DNA of 64,000 nt from Chryseobacterium sp. IHB B 17019. Its GTDB lineage: Bacteria; Bacteroidota; Bacteroidia; Flavobacteriales; Weeksellaceae. Shown piece by piece: positions 33,986 to 42,405 of the stretch. The translations under genes were made by a program, and so were the position numbers. The stretch covers positions 3,534,001-3,598,000 of the forward strand of contig NZ_CP013293.1 of NCBI RefSeq assembly GCF_001456155.1, read 5' to 3'. A model generated the notes under the pieces. The model saw only the letters and a list, made by a program, of their open reading frames with translations, ran no database searches and was not told the origin of the DNA. Each line of letters begins with the position of its first letter. Within the stretch, counting starts at the first letter, position 1.

Positions 33986-36040
33986 ATGAAATATATCCTA
34001 TTAAAAGCACAAACTATCTGTTTACTTTTCGGTTTTGTGCTTGCATTTGCGCAACAAAAAATGAAAATTCCGGCCGATGCCGTTTTCTATATGGAAATCA
34101 ACGGAAGACAGCTTAATAAAAAAATCGACTGGCAAAAGTTCAATCCATTTTTGCAGGAAGTTGCCAAAGAAGGAAAAGAAAAACCTTCATGGACAGATTA
34201 TTCAAAAACAGGAATTAAATACGATGCAACCCAATATCATTATGCCATTTTTAATGATTCTGTGAAAGCCTACACGGCACATTTTATTTTGGATAATAAA
34301 GAAAAATTTCAAGAATTCATCAATTCTACTAAGAAAAAAGGCTTGGAAGTTTCCAAAAAAAACAATTATTCTTATGTAAATCTGGATGATGATGTTTTTG
34401 TAGCCTGGAACGGGAATCGGGCAGTTCTAAAAATGATCAGCTACAGCAAGCCCTACAAAGACTGGATGGAAGAAGACAGCATGACCGTTGCTGTGGACAG
34501 TGCGGTAGCGGTTATTGACAGCACAGCAGCGGTTGTGGCAGACAGCGCTTATGCTGACGAGCAGGAAAAACCTTTCGATTATAAGGAAGAAATTCAGATT
34601 CTGAAAGATGATATTAAATATTTAAAAGAAGATATTAAAGAACACAATACTGAAATCGCAAGAATTCAGAAAGATATCAAATACCTCGAAAAACACCACG
34701 AATACCCGAAAGAGAAAAAAGGGTCAACAGATACAATTTATTCTGATAAAAATACGGAAGTTTTGCCTCCCCCTGCTGAAGATGAGAACATGGAAGCTGA
34801 AGAAACTGAGGAAGATCTGGCCTATCAAAAAGAACTTGACTCTTTGAATATTGAAAGATTCAAGGTGGTGAAAAAACTCGCGGAAAGTGATTTTGATAAA
34901 TATTTCAGTTCAAGTCTGGAGATTGAAGTTTCGCAAGATGTAATTTCATTCCGTGACCTGAACGCCGATGTTTTCGTATATTCTGACTACGGAAGAATCG
35001 TAAATGAAGGGATTTATGGAAGAATGATGAAAAGGTTTGAGTTCGGACAGATTTTTAATACCATGTACAATTCCAACTCATCATACAATTTGTATTTTGA
35101 AAAAGATAAAGTAAAACTTGTCAATAATTATCAGCATAAAGATCCTGACGTTCAGAAAAATTTCTCGTCAATCTATAAAGGAAGAAAAAACAAGAAACTG
35201 TCGGCATTAATCAATGATAAAAGCATGGGATATTACATGGTAAATCTCAATGGAAGCAAATATTTTGATTTAATGTACAGCTTGCTTGAAAATTCCGGTG
35301 AGTCTGATTATCAAAAAGAAATGGAGCTGATCATGGAAACCATGAAAATTGTTCTGGATGAAGAAGCAATTACTAAAATAGCACCGGGGAACGGGATTTT
35401 TGTTCTGAATGAATTAAAATCCAAAACAGTGGAATATACAGATTACGATTACGACGACGATTACAATGAAAAAGAAGTAAAGAAAACGAAGGAAGTAATG
35501 GTACCCAATTTCACTTTTGCATTCGCAACTGATAACGAAAGATACTGGAACCGTATTTTTGATGTTTTAGCAACAAATAAGAAAACAGCGAAAAAATTCT
35601 CTAAAAAAGGAGATTATTATGAATTTAAAGAAGGGAAAGCGACAGGTTATCTTGATCAGCTATTCTTTACGGTTAGAGACGGAATTGTTTATATAACTAC
35701 TTCAATGGATAATACTTTCCCTAAAAGTCAATCTGAAAAATCTAAACAATGGATGAAAGATTCGGCTAAATATCCCATCTCCGGAAGACTGGATATGCAA
35801 AGGCTTTTGATTGGTCTGGAGAAAGAATTCAAGACTACTTCTGAAAGAAAAATAATGGATGTATTCAAGAAAAATATTGGGGAAATGTACTTCAAAACCG
35901 AAGTAAAAGGAAATAGAATAGAGACAGAGGTTGATTATAATATTAAAAATTCCTCAGAAAACAGTTTAATGTATTTCTTTGATTTGGTGGATGATATTTA
36001 CAAAATCAAGGAATCTGAGAAAAAAACGCCAATATTATAA
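33986..36040 (+). CDS. Secreted ADAV-motif protein, long form
   Basis: A 684-residue exported protein with a signal peptide ending AFAQ. After cleavage comes PADAVFYMEINGRQL, then a mixed alpha/beta domain, an Ala/Val/Asp-rich stretch (about 160-195), and a coiled coil of Lys/Glu/Ile repeats (about 195-240). The C-terminal half contains an acidic insert YDYDDDYNEKEVKKTKE near residue 486, followed by a PNFTFAFAT strand and YWNRIF. The same order (ADAV start, Y-acidic-K motif, PN strand, aromatic-W) occurs in the next gene, so the two appear homologous. It resembles Bacteroidota proteins of the DUF4836 kind; the function is unknown. Confidence 0.68.
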   Translation: MKYILLKAQTICLLFGFVLAFAQQKMKIPADAVFYMEINGRQLNKKIDWQKFNPFLQEVAKEGKEKPSWTDYSKTGIKYDATQYHYAIFNDSVKAYTAHFILDNKEKFQEFINSTKKKGLEVSKKNNYSYVNLDDDVFVAWNGNRAVLKMISYSKPYKDWMEEDSMTVAVDSAVAVIDSTAAVVADSAYADEQEKPFDYKEEIQILKDDIKYLKEDIKEHNTEIARIQKDIKYLEKHHEYPKEKKGSTDTIYSDKNTEVLPPPAEDENMEAEETEEDLAYQKELDSLNIERFKVVKKLAESDFDKYFSSSLEIEVSQDVISFRDLNADVFVYSDYGRIVNEGIYGRMMKRFEFGQIFNTMYNSNSSYNLYFEKDKVKLVNNYQHKDPDVQKNFSSIYKGRKNKKLSALINDKSMGYYMVNLNGSKYFDLMYSLLENSGESDYQKEMELIMETMKIVLDEEAITKIAPGNGIFVLNELKSKTVEYTDYDYDDDYNEKEVKKTKEVMVPNFTFAFATDNERYWNRIFDVLATNKKTAKKFSKKGDYYEFKEGKATGYLDQLFFTVRDGIVYITTSMDNTFPKSQSEKSKQWMKDSAKYPISGRLDMQRLLIGLEKEFKTTSERKIMDVFKKNIGEMYFKTEVKGNRIETEVDYNIKNSSENSLMYFFDLVDDIYKIKESEKKTPIL

Positions 36041-37269
36041 TGAAAAGGAAGCTTATTGTTTTAGCGGTTCTTCTAATTGCGGCCACGATTTATTTTTTAC
36101 TGTTTCATAAAAATAAAACGTTGAAATATATCCCTGAAAATGCAGATGCCGTAATTTTAATAGACGTGAAAAACCTTAAGAGACAATATATTGCAAGCTT
36201 TGCAACACATCCTTCCCAATGGTTTCGGGGAAAAGGCAAAAAAGGAAATGCAAATTTTATACAGGAATCGGGAGTGGAAGTTCCCGATTTTTTTCAGATT
36301 TTCCATATTAAAAATACTAGCTTTTTACAGTGGTACTGCGTTTTTGAGCTCACAGACAAACAGAAATTCTCAGCATATCTGAAACAGCAGAAATTTGTAA
36401 GAAAAGGAGAAAATATATTCCAAAAAGACCAGCTTTTCTTGAAAATTGATGGTGAAAAATGTATCGTTGGCACTTCTGATCTGGCTTTTGAGAAGATCAG
36501 TCATTCAATATCTTCGGGGAAAAATGTTTTTAATGCAGACTCGTTTATTGATAATAGCTTAGGAAGTATTTCCTTCATTTCGGGACAGCGAATCCGGAAT
36601 TTTTCGATTGATTTAAATTCAGATGAAATTGAAATAAAAAATACACCAAAAACAGAAAATTTTGCTCCGATCATATCTGACCTCCAACAAAAAATGCTTT
36701 TTCTTGATGCAGAACTGGATGCCAAAAACATCAGATATTTTTCCGCTTTTTTCAATGTAAATCTGGCAGATTCTTCCCAAGTTACTCATTTTAAGGCAAC
36801 AGCAGAACTCGAGCAGGTAAAGGATACGATTATCACTTACGGCTATGATGATAATTTTAATGAAATTGAAAAAAAGACCTTCCAAACCATTACTCAGCCG
36901 AATTATGTGATTGTTCTTCAAAGCAAGGACGTGGAAAAAACCTGGCAATATTTTCAAAATAAAAAATGGGTTAATGCTGGAAACCAATTCACGGCAATTC
37001 CGTTTCAACCTAATTTTGTTGAAAAAAATAAAACCGGAATGGAAATAAAATCAACGAGAAAACCTGTACAATTATCTTCAAAATTAAACGAAAACTATAT
37101 TTTTGTAAGAAATAATCCTCTGTTATTATCTTCATTTAAAACAGTAACGGCAACTGAAAAGAAAATAGTTTCAAGCATAGATTATATTTTCTATGGAAAT
37201 AAAGGAGAAGATTATTACATAATATTAAAAGGTAAAAAAGAAGAGCTACCTTTGATTTTAAGGTGGTAA
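36040..37269 (+). CDS. Membrane-anchored ADAV-motif protein, short form
   Basis: A 409-residue protein with an N-terminal membrane anchor (residues 5-22, no clear cleavage site) and a periplasmic domain. It begins PENADAVILIDVKNL, and near residue 267 carries YGYDDNFNEIEKKTFQ, then PNYVIVLQSKDVEKTWQYF. These match the preceding 684-residue protein in content and order, but it lacks the coiled coil. Its ATG overlaps the preceding stop by one base, so the two are cotranscribed and probably coupled. The function is unknown; a paired envelope complex is a reasonable guess. Confidence 0.68.
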   Translation: MKRKLIVLAVLLIAATIYFLLFHKNKTLKYIPENADAVILIDVKNLKRQYIASFATHPSQWFRGKGKKGNANFIQESGVEVPDFFQIFHIKNTSFLQWYCVFELTDKQKFSAYLKQQKFVRKGENIFQKDQLFLKIDGEKCIVGTSDLAFEKISHSISSGKNVFNADSFIDNSLGSISFISGQRIRNFSIDLNSDEIEIKNTPKTENFAPIISDLQQKMLFLDAELDAKNIRYFSAFFNVNLADSSQVTHFKATAELEQVKDTIITYGYDDNFNEIEKKTFQTITQPNYVIVLQSKDVEKTWQYFQNKKWVNAGNQFTAIPFQPNFVEKNKTGMEIKSTRKPVQLSSKLNENYIFVRNNPLLLSSFKTVTATEKKIVSSIDYIFYGNKGEDYYIILKGKKEELPLILRW

Positions 37270-37289
37270 ACACAAATGCTTAATTATTG

Positions 37290-37628
37290 ATGGATCAATC
37301 TGACATTATATTAATAAAAACGGTCACACACTATTTCTTACATTTTATTTTTCCGGTTTTTATTGCATTAATTTTTTACCGTGAAAATTGGAAAAAGGTG
37401 TATATTATTCTATTGGCAACCATGCTCGTAGACCTGGATCATTTATTTGCTCACCCTATTTTTGATCCGGACAGGGGAAGCATAGGATTTCACTTTTTAC
37501 ATTCTTATTATGCGATTGCGGTGTATTTTTTGATGCTCTTTTTCAAAGGGAATATTAGAATTATTGGCATCGGGCTTTTGTTTCACATGCTGACGGATTT
37601 CCAGGATTTTTATTTCTGGCATCATTAA
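37290..37628 (+). CDS. DUF6122 membrane protein
   Basis: A 112-residue protein with four hydrophobic helices and clustered His/Asp residues: TVTHYFLHFIFPVFIAL at the start, VDLDHLFAHPIFDPDRGSIGFH in the middle, and HMLTDFQDFYFWHH at the end. This matches DUF6122 and is reminiscent of YdjM-type membrane-bound metal-dependent hydrolases, where such residues bind metal. The start is the ATG at 37290; an in-frame TTG directly before it is less likely. The function is unknown. Confidence 0.8.
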   Translation: MDQSDIILIKTVTHYFLHFIFPVFIALIFYRENWKKVYIILLATMLVDLDHLFAHPIFDPDRGSIGFHFLHSYYAIAVYFLMLFFKGNIRIIGIGLLFHMLTDFQDFYFWHH

Positions 37629-37693
37629 AATGTTATTAATATTTTCTTTTAATATTTCAAATTCCATAGATTTTTTGTATTTTGTAGACACTT

Positions 37694-38764
37694 ATGAAAT
37701 TAAAGGAACTCTTACATTATACTTATATTTTTCCTGTTTTAGCAGTAGGATATTATTTTTCCGGACTGATGGGAACAGGTGTTGTGTTTGATGTAATTGC
37801 CGGACTTTTACTCACGGGAAGCGTTTTATCAGCAGTTCATCATGCGGAAGTCGTAGCCCATAAAGTTGGCGAACCTTTTGGTACAATTATCCTGGCATTA
37901 TGTATCACCATCATTGAAGTTGCTTTGATCATCTCACTGATGGTTGCCGGCGGAGATCAGGCGATCACGCTGGCCAGAGACACGGTTTTTGCAGCAGTAA
38001 TGCTTATTCTCAACGGGATTCTCGGGATTTGTATTTTGGTAGGTGGAGTGAAATATTATGAACAATTTTTTGCGCGTACTTCGGCCACCACTTATCTCAT
38101 CTGTATCGTTTCCATTTTGGTTTTAACCTTAGTTCTCCCGAATTTCACGTCAAGTATCAACGGACCATTTTACAATAAAGCACAATTGACATTTGTTTCT
38201 ATTGCCTGTCTCGTTATTTACGGAGTATTTTTAATGGTTCAGACGGTGAGGCACAGAAACTATTTCATTGTACCGGAAGATCATTCCCACGAACATTATA
38301 TTCCTTCATTTCCTAAAACCGCAATAAGCTTTGTAATCCTTGTCATCTGCCTTGCGATTGTGGTCATGATGGCTAAAGGTCTTTCTGCGACGATTGAAGG
38401 TATGGTAAGAAGCTTAGGAGCTCCAAAATCCCTGGTTGGGGTGATTATTGCGGCGGTAGTTCTTCTTCCGGAAGGTCTAGCAGCGATCAGGGCGGCACGC
38501 AGCAATCAGATCCAATCCAGTTTGAATCTTGCATTGGGTTCGGCGTTAGCCAGTATCGGATTAACGATTCCTGCGGTTTCTGCGGTGTGTATTATGTATG
38601 ATATCCCTTTGGTTTTAGGCCTTGACAAAAAAGATATTATTCTCCTTTCTTTATCGGTGTTTATCGTCATGCTTTCCCTGAGCCGGGGGAAAACCAATAT
38701 CCTTTACGGTACAGTTTTATTAGTCAATCTTGCTGCTTATATTTTTACCGTAATTGTCCCTTAA
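37694..38764 (+). CDS. chaA: Calcium/proton antiporter (ChaA-like, CaCA family)
   Basis: A 356-residue inner-membrane exchanger of the CaCA superfamily with about eleven helices. The two family signatures are present: the alpha-1 repeat IILALCITIIEVALIISLM near residue 58 with its Glu, and the alpha-2 repeat LLPEGLAAIRAARSNQIQSS near 257 with GSALASIGLTIPAV. It should expel Ca2+ (and possibly Na+/K+) against protons. The gene name is by family similarity. It has its own transcription unit and no strong promoter match. Confidence 0.88.
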   Translation: MKLKELLHYTYIFPVLAVGYYFSGLMGTGVVFDVIAGLLLTGSVLSAVHHAEVVAHKVGEPFGTIILALCITIIEVALIISLMVAGGDQAITLARDTVFAAVMLILNGILGICILVGGVKYYEQFFARTSATTYLICIVSILVLTLVLPNFTSSINGPFYNKAQLTFVSIACLVIYGVFLMVQTVRHRNYFIVPEDHSHEHYIPSFPKTAISFVILVICLAIVVMMAKGLSATIEGMVRSLGAPKSLVGVIIAAVVLLPEGLAAIRAARSNQIQSSLNLALGSALASIGLTIPAVSAVCIMYDIPLVLGLDKKDIILLSLSVFIVMLSLSRGKTNILYGTVLLVNLAAYIFTVIVP

Positions 38765-38813
38765 ATAATGAATTTTAAAAAATCTAAAATCCATAATTAA
38801 AATTTAAAAATCA

Positions 38814-39194
38814 TTAAAGCCTCCTCGCCAAATCCATTTTATAAGCCATCAGTCTTGCAATATTCTCAGATTTATAAATAGCCATATCTGCATTTTCACC
38901 TACAAAATTTTCTTCGATTGATGTTTTCCAAAGTTCCAGCCAGCGGTCAAAATGTTTCTGTTCCATCGCCTGAATTTCATTGATTGGAAAATGAACGGCC
39001 ATCGGATTTCCTTTATAGCTCATCTGCCCAAAAAGAATGGATTCCCAAAACGAATACATTTTCGGAAGATGTTTGTCCCAATCAACTTTCGCAATATCAT
39101 TAAAGAAGAACCCAATTACCTCATCCTTAACAACTTTGCTGTAAAATGAATTCACAAGATGCTCAATATCCTGTCTTGATTCCAACTTTTTCAT
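38814..39194 (-). CDS. Group III truncated haemoglobin
   Basis: A 126-residue haem protein of the trHb3 (TrHbP) class: cytosolic, 2-over-2 globin fold. Proximal His81 lies in EQKHFDRWLELW, and FWESILFG near residue 49 is characteristic. Group III globins are linked to oxygen or NO handling in microaerobic bacteria, but the role here is an inference. It is transcribed alone on the minus strand, against the flanking genes. Confidence 0.9.
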   Translation of the reverse strand: MKKLESRQDIEHLVNSFYSKVVKDEVIGFFFNDIAKVDWDKHLPKMYSFWESILFGQMSYKGNPMAVHFPINEIQAMEQKHFDRWLELWKTSIEENFVGENADMAIYKSENIARLMAYKMDLARRL

Positions 39195-39239
39195 ACTTCA
39201 AAGTTAGTGCAAAATCAATTGAGAAATTCAATCATCAAG

Positions 39240-39274
39240 TTGATAAATTTCATGAAAACAATATTTTATCTTTG
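39240..39274 (+). promoter_or_regulatory. Candidate promoter of the Kir channel gene
   Basis: TTG (39240-39242), a 24-base spacer, then TATCTTTG (39267-39274). The -7 box is a full match; the spacer is slightly long. It would give a leader of about 100 bases before 39383. Confidence 0.4.
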
Positions 39275-39382
39275 CATGTTGGATTTAAGCAAATGAGTAA
39301 ATGCAAGAATGAACTAAATGCAGCAAAAACGATAGAGATTAATTACTTATTTGCTAATCAACAATTAGAATTAAAATAAAAA

Positions 39383-40348
39383 ATGGCAAGAGGATTCAGA
39401 CAGAAAATTCGGCAGAAAAATACTGAAAACAGTGGTTTCGGGGACAATGCTTCGGGAAGGTTTATTAATAAAGACGGCCTTCCGAACGTGCATAAAAAAG
39501 GGGTTGGGATTCTCAACCGCTTTAGCTGGTATCACACCATGCTGGATTTGTCTACATTCCAGTTTCTTTCATATCTGGTGATAGCTTATATTATTGTGAA
39601 TATCTTGTTTGCTTTAATTTATTTTTTAATCGGGGTTGAACATTTAACGGGCATCGACAAAAGCAACCCGATGAATGAGTTTATTGATGTCTTTTTCTTC
39701 AGTTCACAGACTTTTACAACAGTTGGATACGGAAGAATTGCGCCGGTAGGTTTTACGGCAAGCCTTGTGGCCACTTTTGAAGCCTTTCTGGGATTGCTTA
39801 CCTTTGCCATTGCAACGGGACTTTTTTACGGAAGATTTTCCAGGCCGAGAGCCTATTTGAAGTTTTCTGATATTGCGGTGATTGCTCCCTTTAAGGAAGG
39901 TTCAGCTTTAATGTTCAGGCTGGCTCCTTACAAAAACAATTCTCTTACAGATGCAGATGTGATCGTTTCAACAGCGATTGAAGTAATTGAAAACAGTGTT
40001 CCGAAAAGTAATTTTTATACTTTAAAAACTCAGCTAAGTAAAATTAATACATTGGCGCTCAATTGGACGGTTGTTCATAAAATAGATGAAGAGTCACCGT
40101 TTTTTGGTTTCTCGGAAGAGGATTTTAAAAATACGGATATTGAAATCATTGTGCATGTACGTGCTTTTGATGAGGTGTTTTCGAATACGGTAGTTCAGAG
40201 GTCTTCGTATGTCTCCAAAGAGATTATTTACGGAGCTAAATTTATCCCGATGTATTATCCCGACAAAGAAAATCTGTCTACAATTTTGGATTTGGACAGA
40301 ATTAATCATTATCAACAAGCAGATCTTCCTGTTTTGGAGGAGCAATAA
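39383..40348 (+). CDS. Inward-rectifier-type potassium channel (KirBac)
   Basis: A 321-residue two-helix potassium channel: N-terminal slide helix region, M1 (about 60-85), pore loop with selectivity filter TVGYG (residues 113-117), M2 (about 125-148), then a beta-rich cytoplasmic Kir domain (about 155-300). It belongs to the prokaryotic Kir family and should pass K+ with gating by the cytoplasmic domain. It lies 4 bases before the cysteine-cluster gene, so the two are probably cotranscribed. Confidence 0.92.
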   Translation: MARGFRQKIRQKNTENSGFGDNASGRFINKDGLPNVHKKGVGILNRFSWYHTMLDLSTFQFLSYLVIAYIIVNILFALIYFLIGVEHLTGIDKSNPMNEFIDVFFFSSQTFTTVGYGRIAPVGFTASLVATFEAFLGLLTFAIATGLFYGRFSRPRAYLKFSDIAVIAPFKEGSALMFRLAPYKNNSLTDADVIVSTAIEVIENSVPKSNFYTLKTQLSKINTLALNWTVVHKIDEESPFFGFSEEDFKNTDIEIIVHVRAFDEVFSNTVVQRSSYVSKEIIYGAKFIPMYYPDKENLSTILDLDRINHYQQADLPVLEEQ

Positions 40349-40351
40349 TAA

Positions 40352-40840
40352 ATGGATTTAGAAGGTTACAAAAAACAGGCTTTACAAAAACAAAAGGAGC
40401 ACAAGAAATTTTTGGACGGACTAAAAAAGAAGCCGCCCAGAAACCTTGATTATATTGTTCAGGAAGGGCATGACGAGGTTTTCAGTAAAGTAGATTGCCT
40501 TCAATGTGCCAATTGCTGCAAAACAACCGGCCCTTTGTACACTGAAAAAGATATTGAGCGAATTGCTAAGCACCTTCGTATGAAACCGGCAGATTTTGAA
40601 GCCAAATTCCTGCGAGTGGATGAAGATAATGATAAAGTGCTTCAAAATCTTCCCTGCTTTTTCCTGAATGATGATAACACCTGTTCCATCTACGAAGTAC
40701 GCCCGAAAGCCTGCAGAGAGTACCCTCACACAGATCGGAAGAAGATTTACCAGATCAATGATCTGATGATGAAAAATTCGCTCATTTGCCCTGCAGCATT
40801 CGAATTTGTGGAAAAAATTATGAAAAATTTAGCAAAATAA
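40352..40840 (+). CDS. YkgJ-type cysteine cluster protein
   Basis: A 162-residue cytosolic protein with the CxxCxxCC pattern (CLQCANCC, Cys49, 52, 55, 56) and further Cys in LPCFFLNDDNTCSIYEVRPKAC, typical of the YkgJ / zinc- or iron-chelating CxxCxxCC family. These residues probably bind a metal or an Fe-S cluster; the enzyme activity is unknown. It starts 4 bases after the potassium channel gene. Confidence 0.88.
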   Translation: MDLEGYKKQALQKQKEHKKFLDGLKKKPPRNLDYIVQEGHDEVFSKVDCLQCANCCKTTGPLYTEKDIERIAKHLRMKPADFEAKFLRVDEDNDKVLQNLPCFFLNDDNTCSIYEVRPKACREYPHTDRKKIYQINDLMMKNSLICPAAFEFVEKIMKNLAK

Positions 40841-40865
40841 AGTATAATCCAAAAACATCTTAAAA

Positions 40866-40882
40866 AACGATAAAGTATCGTT
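40866..40882. promoter_or_regulatory. Palindrome AACGATA-aag-TATCGTT
   Basis: A perfect 7-base inverted repeat with a 3-base loop, 80 bases before the small secreted protein at 40963. No T-run follows, so it is more likely an operator than a terminator. The second copy of the duplicated gene lacks it. Confidence 0.3.
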
Positions 40883-40962
40883 AAATACGCTTCTTCGATA
40901 TACTATTAAATTAAAATGCTTCGTTTTACAAATATTAAACAACCATTTAAAATATTAGTATT

Positions 40963-41274
40963 ATGAAAAAGTTAGTTTTAACAGCAGCGTTTACATTAGT
41001 CGGCGTAATCGCATTATCGGCACAGACAGGAACTCCACAGAACCCGTCACAAACCCCTAATAACCAAACGACTACTCAAACACAACAGAATACACAGGCA
41101 ACTTTAGGCACAGCCCAAGATCAGAGTACAACGGCAGCAACAGCTACTGTGGATGCAACGGCAGCAGCACCAGCAACCGAAGCAAGTGTGAGCGCGGATA
41201 CAAGCCTGGAAGCAACAAAGCCAGTGGAAGCAACTAAAGAAGAAAAAAAGTCTAAAAAGAAAAGATCTAAGTAA
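40963..41274 (+). CDS. Small secreted Thr/Gln/Ala-rich protein with basic tail (copy 1)
   Basis: A 103-residue exported protein: signal peptide MKKLVLTAAFTLVGVIALSAQ (residues 1-21), a disordered Thr/Gln/Ala/Asn-rich body, and a strongly basic tail ending in KKKRSK. There is no domain. A related gene 182 bases downstream has a similar signal peptide, upstream sequence, basic tail and terminator, so they look like a tandem duplication. The function is unknown. Confidence 0.72.
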   Translation: MKKLVLTAAFTLVGVIALSAQTGTPQNPSQTPNNQTTTQTQQNTQATLGTAQDQSTTAATATVDATAAAPATEASVSADTSLEATKPVEATKEEKKSKKKRSK

Positions 41275-41300
41275 AGTTTTTTAAGCAAAGTAGAAATGAG

Positions 41301-41331
41301 ATCCTGAGACATTATGTTTCAGGATTTTTAT
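41301..41331 (+). terminator. Terminator after copy 1
   Basis: Stem ATCCTGAGAC / GTTTCAGGAT (one wobble pair) with a 5-base loop and a following T-run. The sequence resembles the terminator at 41760. Confidence 0.8.
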
Positions 41332-41455
41332 TTTATAATGCTTATAATTTAAATTATCTTAAAAAATTATAAAACCCGTTAAAACAATAAGTTACATGAT
41401 GTTTTAGTATGAAAATTGTACTTACCATAATACCATTTTAAAAATTATTAATATT

Positions 41456-41737
41456 ATGAAAAAGTTAATTTTGGCAACAGCATTACTAGTAGGAACGGTA
41501 GCTGTTTCGGCACAGACAACACCACAGAAAAGAGACACCACGAAAACCGATACCACGAATCGGGACATGAGGAATGACAACAGTACTTTGAATAACGGCA
41601 ATAGTACGAATAATACTAACAGTATGAATAACACTAACAACAACAACAGTTGGGATAAAGCAAAAAGCGATACAACCAACCTGAATAACAAAGATGCTGT
41701 ACAAAGTGACAGAAAAACAAAAAAGAAAAATAAATAA
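41456..41737 (+). CDS. Small secreted Asn/Thr-rich protein with basic tail (copy 2)
   Basis: A 93-residue exported protein: signal peptide MKKLILATALLVGTVAVSAQ (residues 1-20), an Asn/Thr/Asp-rich disordered body, and a basic tail ending KTKKKNK. It pairs with the 103-residue protein upstream: both have CCATTT-AAAAT sequences ahead of the start, matching signal peptides, basic ends and similar ATCCTG terminators, although the bodies have diverged. The function is unknown. Confidence 0.72.
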   Translation: MKKLILATALLVGTVAVSAQTTPQKRDTTKTDTTNRDMRNDNSTLNNGNSTNNTNSMNNTNNNNSWDKAKSDTTNLNNKDAVQSDRKTKKKNK

Positions 41738-41759
41738 GTCGTAATAAGTAGAAAGAAAG

Positions 41760-41790
41760 TCCTGGAATATATTATTTCAGGATTTTTTTT
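41760..41790. terminator. Terminator after copy 2 / before the DUF1801 gene end
   Basis: Stem TCCTGGAAT / ATTTCAGGA with a 5-base loop and eight T on the right. It is similar to the terminator at 41301; it overlaps the 3' end of the convergent DUF1801 gene. Confidence 0.78.
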
Positions 41791-42142
41791 GATCAATATC
41801 ATCCAGTCTGAACTTCACAAGCTGTTTAATTAAATCCAACGGAAGCTCCTCATTCACAGGAAATTGTACTGCTCCTTTCGAAAACTTATACTTTCTTTGG
41901 ATAAAATCTTTTTCAAAATTTTTAATACCTTCCGGACCGGGATAAAACCCGATGTGTTTTTTATAACCTGCAAAATAAACCAAAGGCTTATTTTTATACC
42001 TAAAAGCCGGCATTTGATATCCAATATACTCTTCAATCTCAGGATTTTGAGCGTGAATTATTTTTCTCAATTCTTCTAATTTTTCCTGAATTTCCGGGAA
42101 CAGGAGCATGTATTCATCAATATTTTTAAAGCTGTTTTTCAT
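41777..42142 (-). CDS. DUF1801 (YdhG-like) protein
   Basis: A 121-residue cytosolic protein of the DUF1801 family, related to YdhG/FraH-type iron chaperone-like folds. Typical segments are IGYQMPAFRYKNKPLVYFAG near residue 40, HIGFYPGPEGI near 63, and FSKGAVQFPVNEELP near 87. The biochemical role is unclear. The 3' end overlaps the terminator of the convergent small secreted protein gene. Confidence 0.85.
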   Translation of the reverse strand: MKNSFKNIDEYMLLFPEIQEKLEELRKIIHAQNPEIEEYIGYQMPAFRYKNKPLVYFAGYKKHIGFYPGPEGIKNFEKDFIQRKYKFSKGAVQFPVNEELPLDLIKQLVKFRLDDIDQKKS

Positions 42143-42177
42143 ATATTAAATTTAATAAATTATTGTAACATAAAGAT

Positions 42178-42197
42178 GCTTCGACTACGCTCAGCAT
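42178..42197. repeat. REP-like half-site
   Basis: GCTTCGACTACGCTCAGCAT matches one arm of the paired element at 14413-14492 at 17 of 18 core positions. Here only one arm is present. Confidence 0.6.
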
Positions 42198-42292
42198 AAT
42201 GACTCTACTAACTGTTTTATAGAAGTTTATTTTACTGACCATAATTTAAGCATCTCATTTAATTTAGAGATTAAAAAGAAACCAAATAAAAA

Positions 42293-42317
42293 AAAGCGTT
42301 GAATATATCAACGCTTT
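42293..42317. terminator. Hairpin terminator
   Basis: Perfect 10-base stem AAAGCGTTGA / TCAACGCTTT with a 5-base loop and an A-run on the left, so it reads as a terminator for minus-strand transcripts coming from gdhA. Confidence 0.7.
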
Positions 42318-42371
42318 CTCCTTTCACTTTTTACTTTTTTCCCATTTATAATCCCGGGAACAGGTTATATC

Positions 42372-42405
42372 AAAAAAGGTCGGGAATTCTCCCAACCTTT
42401 GTTTT
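42372..42405 (-). terminator. Terminator of gdhA
   Basis: Stem AAAGGT-c-GGGA / TCCC-a-ACCTTT (one mismatch) directly after the gdhA stop, with a run of A on the left that becomes the T-run on the minus strand. Confidence 0.8.

Noticed and set aside
39146-39379. A 77-codon plus-strand reading frame overlapping the truncated haemoglobin gene
   Set aside because: Partly antisense to a clear gene, has no domain or signal, and contains the TATCTTTG promoter box of the Kir channel. It is most likely leader sequence.
41121-41802. Minus-strand hydrophobic reading frames over the small secreted protein genes
   Set aside because: Antisense to disordered, repetitive coding sequence; hydrophobic text arises from Asn/Thr/Lys codons read backwards.
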